From the NCBI GenBank assembly GCA_902557645.1, contig CACEAP010000001.1, forward strand, positions 1 to 64,000: a DNA stretch of 64,000 nt, written 5' to 3'. Source of the stretch: an uncultured SAR86 cluster bacterium (GTDB lineage Bacteria > Pseudomonadota > Gammaproteobacteria > Magnimaribacterales > D2472). Shown here one piece after another: positions 36,338 through 45,853 of the stretch. The position numbers and the translations under genes are program-made. How positions within the stretch are numbered: the stretch's first letter is position 1; each line of letters begins with the position of its first letter. The notes beneath the pieces were generated by a model. That model was not told the origin of the DNA. It did no database searches and was given only the letters and a program-made list of their open reading frames with translations.

Positions 36338-36883
36338 ATGAAAGACTATTTAAAATATGATGATATAAAAATTTTTAAATATGAAAATCTTTATTTAGCA
36401 ATAATATATACGATTGGACATATATTAGTTGCTATGACATGCAACAGAATAATTACTGGAGCATCTCTTGATATGGCAGCAGCAGATGCATTTGTAGAAC
36501 CTATAATTAATGGATTTTGGTTCTATTTCCTTTTAGTTTATTTAAAAAAAACGTTTATAACTAAAATTGAATCAAGTAATTCAACGTTTATAAGTGTTAA
36601 TCAGATTGGGTTTTTATTAGCATTTTTCTATACGATTGGTCATATTCTTATTGCTATGACTTGCAATAGGTTACTAACAGGCGCACCTTTAAATCTTGCA
36701 GCTATTGATGCTTTTGTTGAGCCGTTAGTAAATGGTTTTTGGTTTTATCTATTATTTGAATATTTTAATAAATATAAGCAGAAGAAGATATTAAGCGGTG
36801 CTGGTAAGTTCAACAATATTTCTCCATCCAGCAGAGTCTCAAGGCTCTCACCAATAAATAATAAAACACATACTGATTTTTAA
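36338..36883 (+). CDS. Tandemly duplicated membrane protein (DUF2061-like repeats)
   Basis: 181 residues made of two near-identical modules: YTIGHILVAMTCNRIITG (about 25-42) with DAFVEPIINGFWFYFL, and YTIGHILIAMTCNRLLTG (about 105-122) with DAFVEPLVNGFWFYLL. Each module has two hydrophobic helices, an R-x2-TG turn and an E...FY ending, resembling DUF2061 membrane proteins; this family link is tentative. Conserved His, Cys and Glu in each copy might bind a ligand or metal. It is followed 36 bp later by mntR. Confidence 0.65.
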   Translation: MKDYLKYDDIKIFKYENLYLAIIYTIGHILVAMTCNRIITGASLDMAAADAFVEPIINGFWFYFLLVYLKKTFITKIESSNSTFISVNQIGFLLAFFYTIGHILIAMTCNRLLTGAPLNLAAIDAFVEPLVNGFWFYLLFEYFNKYKQKKILSGAGKFNNISPSSRVSRLSPINNKTHTDF

Positions 36884-36919
36884 ACTAAAATCTATTTAGT
36901 TAATAAAAAGGGAAAAGCA

Positions 36920-37330
36920 GTGAAAGACAAAATTAAAGCTCGCTCGGTTCCCTTTTCACAAACTCGTTCACGCCACGCTAGTGAAACTGCTGAAGATTAT
37001 GTTGAAGCAGTCATGGAAATGATCGAGGAAAAAGGTGAGTGCAGGGTGTTAGACCTAGCAAGATATTTTAATGTTAGTCATGTCACTGTTTCTCGAATAG
37101 TTAAACGATTACAAGATGAAAAACTATTGTATTCCAAGCCTTATAGGCCAGTAGCTCTAACTGCTAAAGGTTTTAAACTTGCAAAACAAGTAAAAGAGCG
37201 GCATGAAATTGTTTTAGCTTTCTTAATTGAGCTAGGTGTTGATAAAGCTAATGCACAAATTGACAGTGAGGGTATTGAACATCATGTAGGCTCAAAGACG
37301 CTAGCTGCAATGAAAAGATTCTTAAAATAA
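36920..37330 (+). CDS. mntR: Manganese-responsive transcriptional regulator MntR (DtxR family)
   Basis: 136 residues, GTG start after AAAAGGG. The winged helix-turn-helix spans about 25-80 (VLDLARYFNVSHVTVSRIVKRLQ), and metal-binding residues expected for MntR are present in KERHEIVLAF and EGIEHHVGSKTL. No SH3-like extension, as in MntR. In relatives it represses manganese importers and activates exporters; no mntH or mntP lies in the window. Its 3' end overlaps the convergent sodX gene by 9 bp, in a cluster of oxidative-stress and metal genes. Confidence 0.9.
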   Translation: MKDKIKARSVPFSQTRSRHASETAEDYVEAVMEMIEEKGECRVLDLARYFNVSHVTVSRIVKRLQDEKLLYSKPYRPVALTAKGFKLAKQVKERHEIVLAFLIELGVDKANAQIDSEGIEHHVGSKTLAAMKRFLK

Positions 37331-37594
37331 TTTAAAAATAACCCTACCGACAACTGTATCTAGATCATGTGTCATTTCATATACTGGGGAATGATATGAT
37401 TTATTGTCTCCTGATATTTTTAATAAATTTCCTGATATAGATCGAACTCTTTTTACTACTTTTCCAAGTTCATTAGTTTCTATGACAATTACATCATCTA
37501 CATTTATATTTTTTGTTTTTAAACAAACAACATAATCATTTGGCTTATAAGCAGGGAGCATACTGACTCCTGCAATCTTGAATACTCTTACCAG
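37322..37594 (-). CDS. sodX: Ni-superoxide dismutase maturation protease (S26 family), non-ATG start
   Basis: The track begins at an internal Met (37561), which would delete the catalytic serine. Reading upstream in frame gives VRVFKIAGVSMLPAYKPND, the canonical S26 GxSMxP motif with the nucleophilic Ser. The frame is closed by stops further upstream and offers CTG at 37594, one base after the sodN stop (TAA T CTG), so coupled initiation at CTG is the best fit (90 residues). The general base Lys is in KVVKRVRSISG. The enzyme removes the SodN leader to expose the Ni-binding His. Operon: small membrane protein, sodN, sodX. Confidence 0.85.
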   Translation of the reverse strand: MVRVFKIAGVSMLPAYKPNDYVVCLKTKNINVDDVIVIETNELGKVVKRVRSISGNLLKISGDNKSYHSPVYEMTHDLDTVVGRVIFKLF

Positions 37595-37595
37595 A

Positions 37596-38057
37596 TTACA
37601 ATACCGGTACTACTATTTCTAAATTTGGAGCATAAGGTGAAATTTTCTTTTCAGTTTTGACCTCTTTTGTTGCCCAAAACATTTCAGCAAAATCATTTAT
37701 CTTAGCAAGCATACTTAAACCATCTTCTCTATGAAGTCCTTGCTTACATTTTGAACCATCCATCATAATTCCATGCACCAATTCATGCACTCCTGGACAT
37801 TGTTCTATTTGAGGAGCTTTAAAGTAATCACCCCAAATTATTGTTATTTCATTTTTAGCAATTACAGCATGATCTTCTTTCTGTTGAACTAAACGTGTAA
37901 ATTTAGCTAAATCATCTTTAGAAGACACAGCTTCTGGCATTTCATTTATTAAATCAATAAACCTAATAACACTTAATACTGCATATTGAGCTGCACCGGG
38001 ATCATAAACTCCACAAGGTATATCACAATGAGCACTTACTTTTTCTATCTTAAACAT
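37596..38057 (-). CDS. sodN: Nickel superoxide dismutase precursor
   Basis: 153 residues with a short leader MFKIEKVSA followed by the nickel hook HCDIPCGVYDP: His1, Cys2 and Cys6 of the mature enzyme are all present. The following helix region (AAQYAVLSVIRFIDLINEMP) is typical. It dismutates superoxide using nickel instead of iron or manganese, useful in iron-poor ocean water. It has a strong AAGGAG Shine-Dalgarno inside the end of the upstream small ORF and is followed by its maturation protease. The mature protein of about 144 residues is longer than the Streptomyces enzyme. Confidence 0.96.
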   Translation of the reverse strand: MFKIEKVSAHCDIPCGVYDPGAAQYAVLSVIRFIDLINEMPEAVSSKDDLAKFTRLVQQKEDHAVIAKNEITIIWGDYFKAPQIEQCPGVHELVHGIMMDGSKCKQGLHREDGLSMLAKINDFAEMFWATKEVKTEKKISPYAPNLEIVVPVL

Positions 38058-38058
38058 T

Positions 38059-38244
38059 TTACTTCTCCTTAACTGAAATTAATTTGCGTGAAAAATACAT
38101 TGGCAACAATAAGAGGATAGCAAGACTAATTGCAATACTCGCAATAGATTCACCATGAATATGAAGGCTTGAAATTCCTTCTCCATGAGCACTTAAATTA
38201 AGTGACGCGACTGAACAAAATAGTAAAGATGTTAGTTTTTTCAT
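38059..38244 (-). CDS. Small His-rich membrane protein in the Ni-SOD operon
   Basis: 61 residues: a signal-peptide-like N-terminus (MKKLTSLLFCSVASLNLSA), then HGEGISSLHIHGES with three His, then one hydrophobic helix (about 34-51) and a basic tail. Cleavage after LSA would leave a His at the new N-terminus, a possible metal ligand. It ends 1 nt before the sodN ATG and shares its promoter. I do not recognise the family. A role in nickel delivery or sensing is only an inference from position and His content. Confidence 0.7.
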   Translation of the reverse strand: MKKLTSLLFCSVASLNLSAHGEGISSLHIHGESIASIAISLAILLLLPMYFSRKLISVKEK

Positions 38245-38274
38245 GTTATTTTCCTTTATTTTAGTTGTAAAATA

Positions 38275-38303
38275 ATTATCAGTTAGTTTATATTTATTAG
38301 CAA
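38275..38303 (-). promoter_or_regulatory. Predicted promoter of the Ni-SOD operon
   Basis: On the minus strand TTGCTA (-35, 38298-38303) and GATAAT (-10, 38275-38280) are separated by exactly 17 bp. The predicted start lies near 38268, about 24 nt before the first ATG, with AAGGA as Shine-Dalgarno. No Nur or Fur box is evident. The other half of this 161-bp divergent spacer serves katG, where TATAAT at 38315-38320 is a possible -10. Confidence 0.5.
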
Positions 38304-38363
38304 TAAAGTTTTAGTATAATTTACATAGAAATACTATTTTATTTTATTGTAAAATCATACTAG

Positions 38364-40538
<2,175 letters not shown>

Positions 40539-40562
40539 ATTTATCAAGATTTTTTTTAAATA

Positions 40563-40594
40563 AAACCTTTTTTTTACTAAAAAGGGTTGTTTTA
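40563..40594 (+). terminator. Possible terminator after katG
   Basis: AACCTTTTT pairs with AAAAAGGGTT (one bulged G), followed by a T-rich stretch GTTTTATT. It is A/T-rich and of moderate quality, but it separates katG from the Fur-controlled promoter downstream. Confidence 0.5.
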
Positions 40595-40617
40595 TTAAAT
40601 GAGAATGATTATCATTT
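40588..40617 (+). promoter_or_regulatory. Fur box and promoter for the downstream small RNA
   Basis: Half-sites AAATGAGAAT (40597-40606) and ATTATCATTT (40608-40617) flank one G and are symmetric except for one base. The promoter -35 TTGTTT (40588-40593), 16-bp spacer and -10 TATCAT (40610-40615) overlaps it, with the -10 inside the right half-site, just as at the iron receptor gene. Both sites share ATTATCATTTACA. The predicted start, near 40622, is the first base of the RNA's closing stem. Confidence 0.82.
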
Positions 40618-40621
40618 ACAC

Positions 40622-40754
40622 GCTCGTAGGTTATTATATTTAAGGTGTTGAGTTTCCCTTATCTACAAAGAACCTTAAAAGTGTGTTTTGATTGTCTCCT
40701 ATAAGAAATCAAAATAAAGTTTCTCTAAAAATATAACCTACGAGCAATTTTTTT
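40622..40754 (+). ncRNA. Candidate Fur-regulated small RNA, about 133 nt, undescribed
   Basis: The first 12 nt GCTCGTAGGTTA (40622-40633) pair perfectly with TAACCTACGAGC (40734-40745), which is followed by AA and seven T, so the 5' and 3' ends close the molecule and form the terminator. Inside are two perfect 8-bp hairpins: TTTAAGGT/ACCTTAAA (40639-40646, 40672-40679), whose loop holds TTTCCCTT, and TTTTGATT/AATCAAAA (40686-40693, 40707-40714), whose loop holds TCTCCTAT. Both loops look like anti-Shine-Dalgarno seeds. The Fur-overlapped promoter suggests expression under iron starvation, as for RyhB and PrrF, but I see no sequence resemblance to them. The 3' end touches the stop of the convergent S46 peptidase gene. 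Confidence 0.75.
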
Positions 40755-42900
40755 ACCTAACTAACACCATCTCATCAATTAGCCTTGTATCTTTTTCGTA
40801 GACTTCAAGCGTCCATAATAGATATCTTGAATCTACATGAATAGTTCTTGTTTGCGGAATAAATTTATAATCAGAAATTATTGTTTCAAGCATTCCATCA
40901 AAAGCTAGGCCCACAAATTCACCTCGAGTATTTAAAGTTGAGGATCCTGAATTACCATTTGTTATATCTAAGTTAGATATGTAATTTACTGGAACACTAC
41001 CAACCTCATTAAATTTATAACTACCATATTCTTTATCACTTATTAATTTTAACTGTTTAACATCAACCTCAAATGGGCTAATACCTGTGTTTTTCTGGCT
41101 TATACCTTCAAGTGTTGTAAATGGTTTGTAATAAACCCCATCATTTAATTCAACCCCCATTACATTTCCAAAAGTAACTCTTAGTGTTCCATTTGCATCA
41201 GGATATATATCCTTATTTAAAGACTTATAAAATTTTCTTAATGATTTTATAAATATGGACTTATTTTTTTGCTGCAGGCTAGAACGTGCTTTATTTTTCT
41301 TTTCACGTTCCATTCCTTCCTCAAAAATCTCTCTAACAAAAACAATAAATGGATCGGATGATTTATTTAAGTCATCAAGAGAAGCATCTAATAACTTAAT
41401 TCTCTTATTTGTATCTAATAGATCTGAAGGATAAGCATACATTTCATCTACTACAGAAACAGTATTTTCATATGGCGCATCTAACTCTAAAAGTCTACTG
41501 TATGATTTTCGTCTATCTTTACTATCAACATCTCTATATCTATTGAGTCTATATAAAAAGATACCTTTATCTACTTCTGCATCAAATCTATATTCCATAC
41601 TTCTCATTCTATTAACCAATCTTTCATAATCTCTTTCTTGATATCCTGGCTCTCTAGCGCTATTTGGCTTTGTTTTTTCATACGCATGTCTATATAAAGT
41701 TGAAGCTGTTCCAATAAGGGTAGAGCCCCCATAATACATATTATTAAGACTCTCACTATTTACTTCATTGGTAATTTCCAACAGATTATCGATTGCATCT
41801 TTTTCAGCAGAAGTACCGCTAGCTTCAATAAACTCAAGGAAGCTATTCCAATTTTGCCTTTCCTGCTTTAACAGATTAAAGTTTTTTGCTCCTTCAATTT
41901 GACCAGATATTTTTTTATAGTAATTCTCATAGCCACTTATACTGCCTCTATATTTAAGTGCTTTTGCCTCATCATTTTCTGTTAGACTTCGCATCACCTC
42001 TATACCTGATTTTAAGAATTCTACATAATTTTCAAATCCAAATTGAACATCAAATCTAATTTCTGGATAAGTTAACAATCTATTAGTTCGGCCAGGATAT
42101 CCAGCAATCATGACAAAATCATTTTCCTTAACACCTTTTTTAGATATTTTTAAGAAATTTTCAGATTGATATGGAACATTATCCTGAGAATATTCTTTAC
42201 TATTATTATCAGGACTAACATATGCTCTCAGAAGAGCAAAATCACCAGTATGACGAGGATACATCCAGTTATCTATTTCCCCACCATATTCGCCGATTGA
42301 TTGAGGCGGGGCATAAACCAACCTTACATCTTTAATAATTAACTTTTTAATTAATTGATAGGTTTCGCCACTATAAAAACCTCTAACTTCACATTGAAAT
42401 TCTTCACTAGTTTCACAATTTTTAATTAAATTTTTTCGGTTTGTCTGAATAATCTGATATCTATCATTTTCAGACTGAGAATCATTAGTACCTTTTAAGA
42501 CTTCATTTGTTACATTGGTGCTTTCTTGGGTTATATAAACTCTAGCTCCAGGTGCAGATGGAGCTTCTTCACTTAAACTTTTTGCTAGGAATCCTGTTTT
42601 AAATAAATCTTTTTCCATTCTCTTTGCATTAAATTGCAAATAAGAACCTTCAATACAATGATAATTTGTAGCTATAAGGCCTGAATTAGAAATAAAGGCT
42701 GCCGAACAACCACCTAAACTAACAATGGCATTTAAAGGATGCTCAAAAAGATTACTAAATTTTTTAATATTACCTTTAAAGCCCGCAGCTCTAATATCTT
42801 TTTCGATATTTGGAAGTTGAGAGGGTTCCCACATACCTTCATCTGCAACAATAAAATTAATAGGAGTTAGTAGTAAGATAAAAAATAAAAATCTATTCAT
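40753..42900 (-). CDS. S46 family dipeptidyl peptidase (DPP7/DPP11-like)
   Basis: 715 residues with a signal peptide (about 1-19, ending IVA). A chymotrypsin-fold split by a helical insert: LGGCSAAFISNSGLIATNYH carries the catalytic His (about 75), and DITNGNSGSSTLN the Ser near residue 650. The Asp is likely in the segment after GGEIDNWMYPRHTGDFAL. Family members release dipeptides from the N-terminus of peptides in the periplasm. GLAFDG after the Ser has Gly where I recall DPP11 having Arg, which would favour DPP7-like hydrophobic specificity; this is from memory and uncertain. The gene is convergent with the small RNA. Confidence 0.9.
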   Translation of the reverse strand: MNRFLFFILLLTPINFIVADEGMWEPSQLPNIEKDIRAAGFKGNIKKFSNLFEHPLNAIVSLGGCSAAFISNSGLIATNYHCIEGSYLQFNAKRMEKDLFKTGFLAKSLSEEAPSAPGARVYITQESTNVTNEVLKGTNDSQSENDRYQIIQTNRKNLIKNCETSEEFQCEVRGFYSGETYQLIKKLIIKDVRLVYAPPQSIGEYGGEIDNWMYPRHTGDFALLRAYVSPDNNSKEYSQDNVPYQSENFLKISKKGVKENDFVMIAGYPGRTNRLLTYPEIRFDVQFGFENYVEFLKSGIEVMRSLTENDEAKALKYRGSISGYENYYKKISGQIEGAKNFNLLKQERQNWNSFLEFIEASGTSAEKDAIDNLLEITNEVNSESLNNMYYGGSTLIGTASTLYRHAYEKTKPNSAREPGYQERDYERLVNRMRSMEYRFDAEVDKGIFLYRLNRYRDVDSKDRRKSYSRLLELDAPYENTVSVVDEMYAYPSDLLDTNKRIKLLDASLDDLNKSSDPFIVFVREIFEEGMEREKKNKARSSLQQKNKSIFIKSLRKFYKSLNKDIYPDANGTLRVTFGNVMGVELNDGVYYKPFTTLEGISQKNTGISPFEVDVKQLKLISDKEYGSYKFNEVGSVPVNYISNLDITNGNSGSSTLNTRGEFVGLAFDGMLETIISDYKFIPQTRTIHVDSRYLLWTLEVYEKDTRLIDEMVLVR

Positions 42901-42972
42901 AGAGTCACCTTAAATAATAGTTGAAGTATATTATATCCATCTTTTATATAAATAAAGCATCATAATCTAGTC

Positions 42973-42978
42973 TATAAT
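42973..42978 (+). promoter_or_regulatory. Predicted -10 box of cysE
   Basis: Perfect TATAAT 8 nt before the cysE ATG, with no Shine-Dalgarno between, so the message would be leaderless or nearly so. No good -35 is visible. Confidence 0.4.
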
Positions 42979-42986
42979 CGCTCATT

Positions 42987-43721
42987 ATGGATAGAGAACT
43001 TTGGACAACTATTAAAAATGAGATAGAACTTCGCATCGATGCTGAGCCCAGTCTTGAACCATTCTTAGATTCTTTGATTTCTTCACAAACAGATCTTTTA
43101 GCAGCTGTAGCATCCATACTATCTTCAAAACTTCACTCAGATGCACTCTCAGCTATCGATATTAAGACATTTATATTAGAAGCTTATAGAGATTGCGATC
43201 AAGTTGAACCTGCTTTAGAGCAAGACTTAATTTTTTTTAAAGCAAATGATCCAGCATGTGATTACCTTTCAACTCCTTTACTCTTTTATAAAGGATTTTT
43301 AGGCCTAGCTACTTATAGAGCTGCAAATTGTTTGTGGAAAAATGATAGGCATACGATGGCGCTATTTCTTCAAAATAGAGCCTCTGAAGTATTTGGAGTA
43401 GATATCCATCCTGCTGCAAATATAGCTGGAGCTGTAATGATGGATCATGCAACAGGTATCGTTATAGGCCAGACATGCAATATTGAATCAGAAGTATCAA
43501 TATTCCAAGGTGTAACTTTAGGAGGAACAGGCAATGAATCAGGTAAGAGACATCCTGATGTAAAAAAAGGCGCAACGATCTATGCATCAAGCACTATATT
43601 AGGAAATATTGAGATTGGTGCTGGTTCTACAATTGCAGCAGGAAGTTTGGTTTTAAAAGATGTAAAGCCTGGAATAACTGTCGCTGGAATTCCAGCAAAA
43701 GAATTAACAAAACCTAGTTGA
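42987..43721 (+). CDS. cysE: Serine O-acetyltransferase
   Basis: 244 residues, first step of cysteine synthesis from serine. An N-terminal helical domain (LFYKGFLGLATYRAANCLW) is followed by a left-handed beta-helix with hexapeptide repeats: VFGVDIHPAANIAGAVMMDH (catalytic His pair), TGIVIGQTCNIESEVSIFQG, GKRHPDVKKGATIYASS and GIPAKELTKP. The C-terminal tail is short, lacking the long inhibitory peptide that binds CysK in E. coli. Its 3' end overlaps the convergent sterol-desaturase-family gene by 8 bp. Confidence 0.95.
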   Translation: MDRELWTTIKNEIELRIDAEPSLEPFLDSLISSQTDLLAAVASILSSKLHSDALSAIDIKTFILEAYRDCDQVEPALEQDLIFFKANDPACDYLSTPLLFYKGFLGLATYRAANCLWKNDRHTMALFLQNRASEVFGVDIHPAANIAGAVMMDHATGIVIGQTCNIESEVSIFQGVTLGGTGNESGKRHPDVKKGATIYASSTILGNIEIGAGSTIAAGSLVLKDVKPGITVAGIPAKELTKPS

Positions 43722-44967
43722 TAGATTCTTTCAGGCTATATTTCTGAATAGGTATACCAATTGCGATATATAAGGTATTTATAAGCCCATACCCAATAAG
43801 AAATTGTGATGCCATAAGAGAACTATTTACAACACTATCTGAAAATATAAATAAAATTAAAGCTATTGAAAAAAACAATTGAATATTAAAACTATTTTCT
43901 TTATTTTGAAGAATTAAAGAGATAATAAGGACTGTGAGGACAAAGATTAACCCAAATATAGCTGTTTCTTGATAAGTTTGACTTGCCACGTTAATAGTTA
44001 CTAATGCTGCAAATGCTACTATTGCGAAAATCTGAAAAATTCCAAATATGGACTGTTCTCTGCTAAGAGGTGGATTGAATTTTTCTGCAAATTTTGCAGG
44101 ATCAGGATCAGGATTATTTTCTAATACATCATCAGGTCGCCAACTCGTTGGCCCATACCAGATTTTTAACTTATCACTTAGTTTTTTCGTGTTAATAGTA
44201 TCTTGAATCATTTGGTAAAAAACTTGAAAATTTGCCCAAATAGGATTCCAGCTGTTTAAAGGTTTTACTGTGCCATAAATCGGTTTAATATCTGATCTTT
44301 GTGGAATATAGGTACCAAACATCCTATCCCATATAATAAATACACCACCATAATTAGCATCAATATATTCAGCATTTTTAGCATGATGAACACCGTGGTT
44401 CATTGGAGTAATAAATATTTTTTCTAAGATACCAAGATGGCCAATATGTTTTGTATGAACCCAAAATTGGTAAACTAAATTAATACCAGCAACAGTAACA
44501 AAAACTTCACCAGGCACCCCAACCATTATCATAGGAATATAAAAAACCCATTTCCATAACCAACCAGTGCTCGTTTGTCTTAAGGCTGTAGATAGATTAA
44601 ATTCTTCTCCATGATGATGAACACTATGTGTTGCCCATAAAACCTTTATCTCATGATGCATCCTATGCATCCAATAGTAAGATAAATCATAAAGAATAAA
44701 ACCAACTACCCAGGTTATAGGACTGTCTAATGGTAATAATTTTAAGTTTAAGTATGAACCTACATATACAAATGCAGCTCCTTGAAGACCAATACCCAAC
44801 AGAGGTGGAAATCTGCTCATTAGCCCCAAACCTAAACTAGTAAAAGTATCACTAAGCTTATAATTATTTTTACCTACTTTAAGACCATACAAATATTCAA
44901 TTACAATAAGTAACAGAAATACAGGCACTGCTATAGTAATAATTATTGATTTGTCAGTTATGATCAT
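43714..44967 (-). CDS. Sterol desaturase / fatty acid hydroxylase superfamily membrane protein
   Basis: 417 residues. The di-iron His clusters are HRMHHE (about 91), HSVHHHGEEFN (about 105) and NHGVHHAKNAEYIDANYGG (about 190), arranged as in the fatty-acid hydroxylase superfamily, including alkylglycerol monooxygenase-type proteins. About four membrane segments precede and accompany this core, and a second set of four or five follows at about 310-410, longer than minimal members. It probably oxidises a lipid in the inner membrane. ATG start. Confidence 0.87.
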   Translation of the reverse strand: MIITDKSIIITIAVPVFLLLIVIEYLYGLKVGKNNYKLSDTFTSLGLGLMSRFPPLLGIGLQGAAFVYVGSYLNLKLLPLDSPITWVVGFILYDLSYYWMHRMHHEIKVLWATHSVHHHGEEFNLSTALRQTSTGWLWKWVFYIPMIMVGVPGEVFVTVAGINLVYQFWVHTKHIGHLGILEKIFITPMNHGVHHAKNAEYIDANYGGVFIIWDRMFGTYIPQRSDIKPIYGTVKPLNSWNPIWANFQVFYQMIQDTINTKKLSDKLKIWYGPTSWRPDDVLENNPDPDPAKFAEKFNPPLSREQSIFGIFQIFAIVAFAALVTINVASQTYQETAIFGLIFVLTVLIISLILQNKENSFNIQLFFSIALILFIFSDSVVNSSLMASQFLIGYGLINTLYIAIGIPIQKYSLKESIN

Positions 44968-45004
44968 TTTAATTTTCCGTGAGACATTATAATTGAAATG
45001 TCCT

Positions 45005-45835
45005 CTATTTTTCTATAGATGCCATAACACCAATAGCATTTCCAAAAGATCTATTATCTGCATAAATACCCTCTACACCTGCTAGTTTTAATCTTTCATC
45101 GATACCATTCTTCACTTCACTTAACATACTAGTTCTTCCAAGAAAATATGCTTTATTGGCTCCTATCAAAAGCGCATTAAGATAAGCCACAGTTCCTATT
45201 ACTTCACCAATCATATTACATAAAGCAGCTGATAAGTTATCTTGTGATTTATCGACTAAAATTTTAGATTTACCAAAATTTGAAGCAGTTATTTGAGCAT
45301 TAAGTTTTCCAATTTCATTCACAGCCTCACCAATCATTACATCTAATCCAGATCTATCTCCATTCTGTGCATATTTATTAAGAATAATTCCACTAGGCTC
45401 GTTCATTATGATGTTTCCAAGCCCCTCAAGCATTCCGCCTCCAACTGAAATACCTCCCAGATGATCAGATCCATCTTGATGAAGATGTACACAAGCTGTT
45501 CCAGTTCCAGCACTCACAACAAGTGCTGAATCTTCCTGGATGTTATATAACGTTTTTGCACCTTTTCCAATTGCATTGATTTCATTAACTTTGATTACAG
45601 GAATATTATTAATTTTATCTGGTAAATTTGCAGACTTTCCTCCAGTTACACCAATACATGTAATATCTTGAGAAGCAATATTAAAATCTTTTAATATTTG
45701 TATTACCTTATCTTCAGAAAGACTGAAGTCGCCATTTTTTTTATCAAAAGGAGAGGTCAGCGTTAAATAATCTGTTGCATCATTCTTAATGATTAGATCA
45801 GTATTTGTAATACCAAAATCGAAAGCTATATACAT
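45005..45835 (-). CDS. coaW: Type II pantothenate kinase
   Basis: 276 residues of the ASKHA fold: FDFGITNTDLIIK (phosphate 1), VVSAGTGTACVHLH, GGISVGGGMLEGLGN, and the combination NGDRSGLDVMIGE then ITASNFGK, which matches Staphylococcus CoaW and eukaryotic PanK. It would phosphorylate pantothenate as the first step of coenzyme A synthesis. Gammaproteobacteria usually carry type I or III enzymes, so this may replace them. It is 19 nt downstream of the DUF305/propeller gene on the same strand. Confidence 0.85.
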   Translation of the reverse strand: MYIAFDFGITNTDLIIKNDATDYLTLTSPFDKKNGDFSLSEDKVIQILKDFNIASQDITCIGVTGGKSANLPDKINNIPVIKVNEINAIGKGAKTLYNIQEDSALVVSAGTGTACVHLHQDGSDHLGGISVGGGMLEGLGNIIMNEPSGIILNKYAQNGDRSGLDVMIGEAVNEIGKLNAQITASNFGKSKILVDKSQDNLSAALCNMIGEVIGTVAYLNALLIGANKAYFLGRTSMLSEVKNGIDERLKLAGVEGIYADNRSFGNAIGVMASIEK

Positions 45836-45853
45836 TTCATTTACTTCTAATTT

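Noticed and set aside
38250-38259. Pairing of the small RNA loop TTTCCCTTAT with the Ni-SOD operon leader (9 of 10 bases)
   Set aside because: Pyrimidine-rich loops match many Shine-Dalgarno regions by chance, and repressing a nickel enzyme under iron starvation makes little biological sense.
40645-40704. A 19-codon GTG-initiated ORF inside the candidate small RNA
   Set aside because: Its start overlaps the only AAGG, leaving no spacing for ribosome binding, and it runs through both hairpins. A dual-function RNA is possible but unsupported.
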